Assembly: GCA_046712825.1 (NCBI GenBank)
Contig: JBKKCR010000248.1
Coordinates: 1-16,415 of the forward strand
DNA length: 16,415 bases
Direction: 5' to 3'
From: DATFGK01 sp046712825
Lineage (GTDB): Bacteria; Actinomycetota; AC-67
Of the stretch, positions 11,938-16,415 are shown piece by piece. Numbering within the stretch: position 1 is the stretch's first letter; each line of letters starts with the position of its first letter. The translations under genes and the position numbers were made by a program. The notes under the pieces were generated by a model. The model was not told the origin of the DNA. It did not search any database and saw only the letters and a list, made by a program, of their open reading frames with translations.

Positions 11938-14097
11938 ATGACTCGAAAAACGCTCGCATTGGTCGTGGTGCTCGCGGTTTCTGGTGTGCTCTCGGTCACG
12001 CCCGCCGGCCCGGCGACCAACAGCTTCACCCAAGCCCGTGGGGTCGATCCCGTGGTTCTGGCCGGCGCCCAATTCCCAACGTGGTCCGCGGGCCCGGAAC
12101 TGACTTTCCGCGAGCCGCAGACGCCGACCAACTACGAGACGGCCGATCAGCAAGGCCAGCTGCCTGAGTCCCTGCGCAGCGACTGCTACGCGCCCGGCCA
12201 GAACCCGTACGACCCCGACGACCCCGGAGATCACAACTGCAGTCAGGCCCCTCGCGTGGCGGTGTATGGGACGCCGGGACGCACGGGGGCGCCGATCTCG
12301 CGCATCCTCGGGTATCGCTGGCTGGGGTCGTCCTTCGAGCAGATCCCTCTTCAGGTGGACGAGCGATTCACGCGCTACTTGTCGAACAACGTGTCGGGCT
12401 TCGCCTTCTACTCCGGCGTTGATCAGTATTTGACCTACGCCTTCGATCGCGAAGGGTATCGCTTCACCGACAACGATCCGGCCGATCCCTGCCGACCCGT
12501 TGCGCGGCCCGACCCTCGATACGAGGGGCAACGGATCGTGGCAGAACCCGACCCTCTACCCGGCCTCGACGACAACGACGAGATCGTCTTCATGGTGCGA
12601 TCGACCGGGCAGCAGGCGCCTTCCGACGCGACGCTCCCGCCGGGGATCGAATCCGCTTCGGAGGTCGTCGTCGTCGACCCGTCCGATCCGGGTGTCCTTC
12701 GATACGCCTACGTGATGCTCTCCGCGGACGGTGGACCGGTCCCGGCGTTCGATGCGAGCAACGGCTTCGTCCGGTACCAGCCCGACGCGAATGCGCGATC
12801 GGTCTTCGTGTTCTCGGAATCGTCCTACGAAGGCTACGGGGCGGCACCGAAGGGACCGTACTGCCTGACCGACGGCACGCCGACCGGAAAGATCGGGCAG
12901 CGGCGGCCGCTCGACACGGCATGGATACGGACCCCGCGATACTCCTTCCGCTACGACGGACGCTGGTTGATGACTGAGCTTCATGTCTCGGCAGATGGGA
13001 ACGGCGACTGGACGTACGGGCCCGACCTGATCGATCGCTGGAAGGCCCGGGCGTTCCAGCAGGATCCCTCTTCCGAGACCCCGTGTTGTGGCTACGAGGA
13101 GGAGGAAACGAACTGGGGCGGCTCCGGAATCCTCCTCGGTGAGCGTGCCGGTCCTGTGCGCACCCTCCGTGAGACGTGGGGCGCGGATTCGAGTACCAAC
13201 AACGTCCGTCGCGAGACTTTCTATCGTGACGTCATCCTCTTCTCGGACGCGCTTCGCGTGCATCCGATCCCACCTTTAGACGGTATCTACACACAATGGG
13301 ACTACAACGCCGGCTTCGTCGCTCGGTACTACAACCCGATCGTCACCGAAGGCGTGGCGATCGATGGGAAGAGCGACGAAGTGTTCGGCAACCTCGACGA
13401 CCCGTGTAACGCGCGGTACAACGACCTCGACGAAGGAGTCACCGAGCTGTACCGGGATGCCTACGAGGCCGCCGGTCTCTGCGAAGCCGTCGAGTATCAC
13501 CAAAGCGTCGACGTCTCCGATCCAACGCACGGGATCCCGAACGGCGGCCTGCAGTGGGAGGAGGTCGACGGACCGCACGGCACGCTCGTGACGCGTTGGA
13601 GCATGCGCGAGGTGACTCTCGGCGGTGCGGCCCACTCGGTGGTCTCGGTTCCCTACTACCGCGATGATTCTTGTTTCGACGACGGCACCGGAACTGATCC
13701 GGGGCCCCGCCGCCGGGAGCGAAGCTCGACCGAGCTCGAAACGTACCGGCTGCCCGGCAGTACGATCGATCATCCACGCGCGTGCTGGGAGCCGTCCCAC
13801 GGCTTCCCCGATGTCGGGTTCGTTGCCGGACCACAGCCGCTCGACCCCGGCGACGCCGGATCAGCGATGATCGGGGACGAGTACGGCGACGAGCGCTATT
13901 TCCAAGGAGACATCGGCGCGCACGGGATCCATATTTTGGTGGTCGCTGAATCCGACAATCTCGCCCTCACGGTTCCGACGACCGAAATCGTGTCGCAACA
14001 GCGGATGGTCATTCTCCCGGGGAATCAGGGAAACGTCGGCGAGCGGTACGGATACTCGACCGAACTCGGGCTCGTCGCTCTGGTTCGGCCCCTCTAG
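11938..14097 (+). CDS. Large secreted protein of unknown function, 719 residues
   Basis: A signal peptide is clear (MTRK, hydrophobic to about residue 20, cleavage near TPAGPA), and GGAGG (11929-11933) five bases from the ATG fixes the start. The mature protein has ten cysteines, including an adjacent pair in PCCGYE, which suggests disulfides outside the cell. It is acidic and rich in Asp, Tyr, Pro and Gly, with many short beta-strand-like stretches (VAVYGTPGR, EQIPLQVDERFTRYL, DNDEIVFMVRSTG, EVVVVDPSDP, YSFRYDGRWLM, HGIHILVVAESDNLALTV). The QVDERF and DNDEIVFM segments recall a class of large bacterial exoproteins, but I cannot name a family, and no catalytic motif, repeat, membrane anchor or sorting signal is visible. 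A strong hairpin follows. It appears to be a single-gene unit. Confidence 0.85.
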   Translation: MTRKTLALVVVLAVSGVLSVTPAGPATNSFTQARGVDPVVLAGAQFPTWSAGPELTFREPQTPTNYETADQQGQLPESLRSDCYAPGQNPYDPDDPGDHNCSQAPRVAVYGTPGRTGAPISRILGYRWLGSSFEQIPLQVDERFTRYLSNNVSGFAFYSGVDQYLTYAFDREGYRFTDNDPADPCRPVARPDPRYEGQRIVAEPDPLPGLDDNDEIVFMVRSTGQQAPSDATLPPGIESASEVVVVDPSDPGVLRYAYVMLSADGGPVPAFDASNGFVRYQPDANARSVFVFSESSYEGYGAAPKGPYCLTDGTPTGKIGQRRPLDTAWIRTPRYSFRYDGRWLMTELHVSADGNGDWTYGPDLIDRWKARAFQQDPSSETPCCGYEEEETNWGGSGILLGERAGPVRTLRETWGADSSTNNVRRETFYRDVILFSDALRVHPIPPLDGIYTQWDYNAGFVARYYNPIVTEGVAIDGKSDEVFGNLDDPCNARYNDLDEGVTELYRDAYEAAGLCEAVEYHQSVDVSDPTHGIPNGGLQWEEVDGPHGTLVTRWSMREVTLGGAAHSVVSVPYYRDDSCFDDGTGTDPGPRRRERSSTELETYRLPGSTIDHPRACWEPSHGFPDVGFVAGPQPLDPGDAGSAMIGDEYGDERYFQGDIGAHGIHILVVAESDNLALTVPTTEIVSQQRMVILPGNQGNVGERYGYSTELGLVALVRPL

Positions 14098-14104
14098 AAA
14101 GGCC

Positions 14105-14137
14105 GACGCCCGCGGGAGGGGGAGTCCCGCGGGCGTC
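14105..14137 (+). terminator. Strong rho-independent-type hairpin without T-tract
   Basis: A perfect 13-bp stem (GACGCCCGCGGGA paired with TCCCGCGGGCGTC) closes a 7-base purine loop, seven bases after the stop of the 719-residue gene. The sequence that follows is G-rich (TGGGGGGG), not T-rich. Stem strength and placement support a terminator of the T-less type seen in high-GC actinobacteria. Confidence 0.7.
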
Positions 14138-14263
14138 TGGGGGGGCCTGTGCGTTGCATCCGAGAGTAGGGATGCGATCCTGGGTGAACCTCGGCCGGAC
14201 GTTCATGCTTCGGGTACCGGCGGACCCTGTACGGAAGGGCAGGCCCGGCCTGAGTGACTGGGG
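14138..14263 (+). other. Untranslated region upstream of the sORF-STAS unit
   Basis: This stretch holds no convincing ORF. It contains a small hairpin (GCATCC with GGATGC, 14156-14175) and G/C-rich segments able to pair (CGGCCGG with CCGGCC). No riboswitch class is recognised. Confidence 0.3.
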
Positions 14264-14289
14264 GTCAGGTATGCTGGTCGCATCCTGAC
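14264..14289 (+). promoter_or_regulatory. Promoter embedded in an inverted repeat (sORF-STAS unit)
   Basis: GTCAGG-T-ATGC (14264-14274) and GCATCCTGAC (14280-14289) are inverted copies of each other over ten pairs, with one unpaired T and a 5-base centre. The repeat contains TATGCT (14270-14275), a plausible -10 box predicting a start at about 14282-14283. A dimeric repressor bound here would block the promoter. The alternative reading, an RNA hairpin ending an upstream transcript, is less likely because a stronger hairpin already follows the upstream gene. Confidence 0.45.
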
Positions 14290-14312
14290 GCACTCTCGGG
14301 GGAGACGTGCCG

Positions 14313-14393
14313 ATGCCCCGCACATCTAAGCCAAGAAGAACTCACGTCACGCCCATTTACATGGCGCCGTCCCGAGGAAGGTCGCAGGCGTAG
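14313..14393 (+). CDS. Small basic peptide ORF, 26 residues, upstream of the STAS gene
   Basis: The ATG at 14313 is preceded by GGGGGAG (14298-14304) with an 8-base spacer, one of the better Shine-Dalgarno sites in the window. The encoded peptide starts MPRTSKPRRTH and ends MAPSRGRSQA; it has five Arg, one Lys and one His and no acidic residue, so it is strongly cationic. The stop lies two bases before the STAS gene ATG, whose own Shine-Dalgarno (GAGGAAGG) is inside this ORF and unusually distant. It may be a leader peptide for translational coupling or a real small protein. No similar peptide is known to me. Confidence 0.5.
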   Translation: MPRTSKPRRTHVTPIYMAPSRGRSQA

Positions 14394-14395
14394 GG

Positions 14396-14722
14396 ATGGG
14401 GAACGGTAGCTTTTCCCTCTCCGTCTCGAGTCGCGGGAACGACTTCGTCATCGGCGGATCCGGGGCGCTGAACCTGGAGGGTGTCGCGTCGCTGCGCCAG
14501 GCGGTGGAGGAGAGCTGTAAGAACGAGGGGGCCGCCGTTCTTCTCGATCTGATGCTCGTCTCCGAGCTTCATCCGGACGTGGTGATGCACCTCGTGGAGG
14601 CGGCGGATTTCTGCCGGGGACTAGGCGTACCCTTCTCCGCCAACTTCGGCTCGGAGTTGTTGCATGTACTGAACGGAGCCGGCTACGACGCGGATCTCAT
14701 GCCGCTTGTTAACGAGCAGTGA
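14396..14722 (+). CDS. STAS-domain protein, anti-anti-sigma-like with degenerate phosphosite
   Basis: The 108 residues fit a single STAS fold. Strands lie at FSLSVSSRG and DFVIGGSG, then the typical LNLEGVASLRQAVEE helix, a core strand AAVLLDLMLVSEL (47-59), helix VVMHLVEAADFCRGLG, strand PFSANF, and the final GSELLHVLNGAGYDADLMPL. STAS proteins of the SpoIIAA/RsbV type bind anti-sigma kinases and are switched by phosphorylation of a serine in a DSSG-like motif after the core strand. Here that position reads H59-P60-D61-V, with no phosphorylatable residue. It may be a constitutive binder, a regulator of a different partner, or a permanently switched variant. An RsbW-like kinase gene lies 1.3 kb downstream. 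Confidence 0.75.
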   Translation: MGNGSFSLSVSSRGNDFVIGGSGALNLEGVASLRQAVEESCKNEGAAVLLDLMLVSELHPDVVMHLVEAADFCRGLGVPFSANFGSELLHVLNGAGYDADLMPLVNEQ

Positions 14723-14738
14723 CCCGACCCGGTAAGCG

Positions 14739-15488
14739 CTACGCGCTGCCGAGCGTGCGGTCGATGAACCTCCGAACCGACTCGCGTGTCTCGGGAGAAG
14801 CCCATACAGCCATACCGTCGTCGTCGATAGAACCGGCTCCGCGAGCACGTTCGACGAACGGCTCCCGGAGGCTTCGCTTCGTGAGTGCGAACGTTGCGGC
14901 CGGGATCGACGCGAATCGCCGCGCGATCTTCACGGCTCGCCCCATCAGCTGATCGGGCGCGACGACCTCATCGATGAGCCCCAGAGCGAGTGCCTCGTCA
15001 GGTGTGACAAGGCGGCCCGAGTAGATCAGCCGCTGTAGGTGAGGCGGGGGGACGGCGAACCGGACGGTTTCGAGCGCCCAAACCGGGAACGGCACTCCGA
15101 CCCTGAGCTCGGCAAGGCCGAGGCGATGAGTTCCCGAAGCCATGACGCGGTGGTCGCACGCCAGGGCGATGACACATCCGCCCGCGATCGCGTGACCGTT
15201 GATCGCAGCCACGACGGGCCGCGAGATCGTGAACATCCGTTCGAATGCACGGGAGGCGTGAGGGCGGGCGGCCTCGACGTAGGTGTTCCCTTCGTCGAGG
15301 AGCCGGATGAGATCGGCGCCGGCCGAGAAAGCGGGCCCGGTGCCTGTGAGAACGATCGCTTTCGTGCTCTCTTCGACGGCGTCGAGCGCGTCGGCCAGCG
15401 CCTCGAGGAGTTCGGCGTCGAGCGCGTTCACCGGGCCGTGCTCGATGCGCAGGATCGCGATCCCGTCATCGATCCTCGTCTCGATCAT
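14739..15488 (-). CDS. Enoyl-CoA hydratase/isomerase (crotonase) family protein
   Basis: This 249-residue protein has the crotonase fold signatures: NALDAELLEALADAL near the start, the first oxyanion-hole segment AFSAGADL (53-60), the second VAAINGHAIAGGCVIALACDHRVMA (93-117), and LGLAELRVGVPFP (123-135). The enoyl-CoA hydratase glutamate expected after GGC is V106, while the second catalytic glutamate position is retained as E127. One-glutamate crotonases are commonly isomerases or have other acyl-CoA activities, so simple hydratase function is doubtful. The ATG start at 15488 lies six bases after a TAGGAT -10 box on the minus strand, so the transcript is probably leaderless. It is convergent with the STAS gene, with a 16-base gap. 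Confidence 0.9.
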   Translation of the reverse strand: MIETRIDDGIAILRIEHGPVNALDAELLEALADALDAVEESTKAIVLTGTGPAFSAGADLIRLLDEGNTYVEAARPHASRAFERMFTISRPVVAAINGHAIAGGCVIALACDHRVMASGTHRLGLAELRVGVPFPVWALETVRFAVPPPHLQRLIYSGRLVTPDEALALGLIDEVVAPDQLMGRAVKIARRFASIPAATFALTKRSLREPFVERARGAGSIDDDGMAVWASPETRESVRRFIDRTLGSA

Positions 15489-15494
15489 GCGCGC

Positions 15495-15500
15495 ATCCTA
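15495..15500 (-). promoter_or_regulatory. -10 box for the leaderless crotonase gene
   Basis: Read on the minus strand, TAGGAT is followed by six bases (GCGCGC) and the ATG at 15488. No Shine-Dalgarno is present. Confidence 0.5.
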
Positions 15501-15511
15501 CGTGGGCGGCG

Positions 15512-15552
15512 GCCGGGCTCATTCGCAAGCCCGGCTTTCCCGAGGAAGCCGG
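15512..15552. repeat. Two overlapping, mutually exclusive inverted repeats
   Basis: Repeat A is GCCGGGCT (15512-15519) with AGCCCGGC (15528-15535), eight perfect pairs and an 8-base loop. Repeat B is CCGGCTT-t-CC (15531-15540) with GG-AAGCCGG (15544-15552), nine pairs with one bulge and a 3-base loop. They share 15531-15535, so only one can form at a time. They lie between divergently oriented genes, where terminators for either flanking gene are not expected. Confidence 0.6.
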
Positions 15553-15594
15553 CTCGGTGCATCATTCGGTCTCCATCGCGAACAGGGGGCTCCG

Positions 15595-16026
15595 ATGTCC
15601 GACAGTCACGATCACGTCATCGATACTGGGAAGGGAAGCTTCGGCTTGAGCGAGCTTGGGCCTTTGATGCCCGGCATGGCCGAGATCATGCCGCTCGTCG
15701 GCTCCCGGATATGGAAGTGCTACTACGCGGGCAAGGCACGCAACGTCCCGCTCGCCCGCTTCCAACTGAAGGAAGCGGTGAACCTGATGGAGAAGGGGGC
15801 GTTCCTCCGCCCCAAGTACACAGAGAACATGGACAAGTTCATCTCGACCGAGGTCGCGGCGGTGAAGAAGGCGATCGAGGAAGAGGATTGGGATGTGTTC
15901 GAGGCTTCATTCAAGGAGATGGTCGATCAGGCGAACGCGTACCACGACGTCTACGACAAGCCGTATCTCCGATGGAAGATGCCGGATGAACCCCCGCCTG
16001 ATCTGGACATGACGCCGCGCGCCTAG
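15595..16026 (+). CDS. Cytoplasmic helical protein resembling a cytochrome-like domain without haem site
   Basis: The 143-residue product has no signal peptide or membrane helix and is predominantly helical and charged, with a Pro-rich tail (PDEPPPDLDMTPRA). The first conserved-looking block is LMPGMAEIMPLVGSRIWKCYYAGKARN (24-50), followed by LARFQLKEAVNLMEKG, RPKY and KKAIEEEDWDVFEASFKEMV. The segment ANAYH (113-117) before KPYLRW sits where I would expect CxxCH in monohaem c-type proteins of this general shape (CNACH-like then a P-[FY]-[IL]-R-[WY] block). If that relation is right, the haem cysteines are lost. I cannot name a family with certainty. GGGGGCTCCG precedes the ATG. Its stop overlaps that of the convergent kinase gene. 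Confidence 0.7.
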   Translation: MSDSHDHVIDTGKGSFGLSELGPLMPGMAEIMPLVGSRIWKCYYAGKARNVPLARFQLKEAVNLMEKGAFLRPKYTENMDKFISTEVAAVKKAIEEEDWDVFEASFKEMVDQANAYHDVYDKPYLRWKMPDEPPPDLDMTPRA

Positions 16027-16415
16027 CGGCGCGCCATGTGGAGTCGCACGATGGAACCGCCCGGGTACGATCGCACCTGAACGAGATCGCAGAGCTGGTT
16101 CACGAGCCACAGGCCGAGGCCGCTCTCCTGATCGGGCGTAGGAGCAACTCGGCCGACGAGCGGCTGGTCGATGCATCCGTGGTCCGTGATCTCGGCGACG
16201 AGCGTTTCTCCTTCTCGCCACATCCGGAAGATCCCCCGGCCACCCGAGTGACGAAGCGTGTTGGAGGCGACCTCGTTGACCGCGAGCACGAGGTCGCGTG
16301 CGCGGTTCCGGTCGAGGCCGAACTCGGCCGCCAGGCTGGAGACGAGCTGACGAAGAGATTCGAGCCGTCCCGGCGCGACCTCGAAGACATCATCAACGAA
16401 CGGAGGCTCGGGCAG
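16023..16415 (-). CDS. RsbW-like serine kinase / anti-sigma ATPase, partial
   Basis: The frame runs off the right edge of the window, leaving the C-terminal 130 residues. It has the GHKL ATPase features of RsbW/SpoIIAB-type anti-sigma factors: helix ESLRQLVSSLAAEFGLDRNRARDLVLAVNEVASNTLRHSGG with the N-box (NEVASN), strand TLVAEITDHGCID as the G1 box, and GLGLWLVNQLCDLVQV as the G2 box, followed by GGSIVRLHMARR at the C-terminus. Such proteins bind a sigma factor or phosphorylate a STAS antagonist. The DxGxG motif is DHGCI, lacking the second glycine, as in some stand-alone HATPase_c_2 regulators. The start is outside the window; the GTG at 16289 falls inside the N-box helix and is not the true start. 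Confidence 0.9.
   Translation of the reverse strand: MPEPPFVDDVFEVAPGRLESLRQLVSSLAAEFGLDRNRARDLVLAVNEVASNTLRHSGGRGIFRMWREGETLVAEITDHGCIDQPLVGRVAPTPDQESGLGLWLVNQLCDLVQVRSYPGGSIVRLHMARR

Noticed and set aside
10810..12531. 573-codon minus-strand open frame opposite asd and the secreted protein
   Set aside because: Shadow of asd and of a signal-peptide-bearing plus-strand gene; no recognisable domain.
16100..16396. 98-codon Ser/Arg-rich minus-strand frame at the right edge
   Set aside because: It is a frame-shifted reading of the RsbW-like kinase gene, whose own frame is open to the window end and carries N, G1 and G2 boxes.
1..16415. CRISPR arrays, insertion sequences, attachment sites or integrases
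   Set aside because: No regularly spaced repeats, transposase or integrase motifs, or target-site duplications flanking inverted repeats were seen; both tRNA genes have intact single 3' ends.

Overview
The window is about 16.4 kb of high-GC bacterial chromosome. It is densely packed with housekeeping and metabolic genes, and I see no insertion sequence, prophage, CRISPR array or other mobile element. The likely source is an uncultured, deep-branching member of the Actinomycetota. This rests on several leaderless genes with a TAnnnT -10 box exactly 6-7 bases before the start codon, an aspartokinase with an internal beta-subunit start, GTG starts that overlap stop codons, and the block tadA / tRNA-Ser / tRNA-Ser / SRP RNA / dnaX / recR. 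The taxonomic call is inference from these traits, not a database match.

Layout. 1-105 is extremely G-rich, low-complexity edge sequence. 106-918 (minus) encodes a secreted beta-rich protein. 1058-2319 holds a DedA-family membrane protein overlapped by a YhhN-family membrane protein. 2373-2528 is a 51-residue zinc-ribbon protein that forms its own small transcription unit. 2600-4395 holds a membrane-anchored PQQ-type sugar dehydrogenase overlapped by tadA. 4405-4936 contains tRNA-Ser(CGA), tRNA-Ser(GGA) and a large, Alu-domain-bearing SRP RNA, each with its own -10 box. 5019-7291 is dnaX-recR with no ybaB between them. An MFS exporter (minus) ends on the recR stop codon. A divergent PlsY-like acyltransferase follows. 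Then come lysC (9513-10763) and asd (10804-11844), the first two steps of the aspartate family pathway (lysine, diaminopimelate, threonine, methionine), both apparently leaderless. 11938-14097 is a large secreted protein with no family I can name, closed by a strong hairpin.

The last 2.2 kb is the least ordinary part. A promoter wrapped in an inverted repeat precedes a 26-residue basic peptide ORF. Two bases later comes a STAS-domain protein that lacks the usual phosphorylatable serine motif. A crotonase-family enzyme (minus) is followed by a cytoplasmic protein that looks like a cytochrome-type helical bundle whose haem-binding CxxCH has become AxxYH. The window ends inside an RsbW-like serine kinase/anti-sigma ATPase (minus) that shares its stop codon bases with that protein. 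STAS and RsbW-like proteins are the two halves of partner-switching regulation, so this end may be part of a signalling locus, but no sigma factor or PP2C phosphatase is visible here.

No clearly new multi-gene system can be demonstrated from the sequence alone. The strongest candidates for novelty are the sORF-STAS unit with its palindromic promoter, the AxxYH protein, and the 719-residue secreted orphan.
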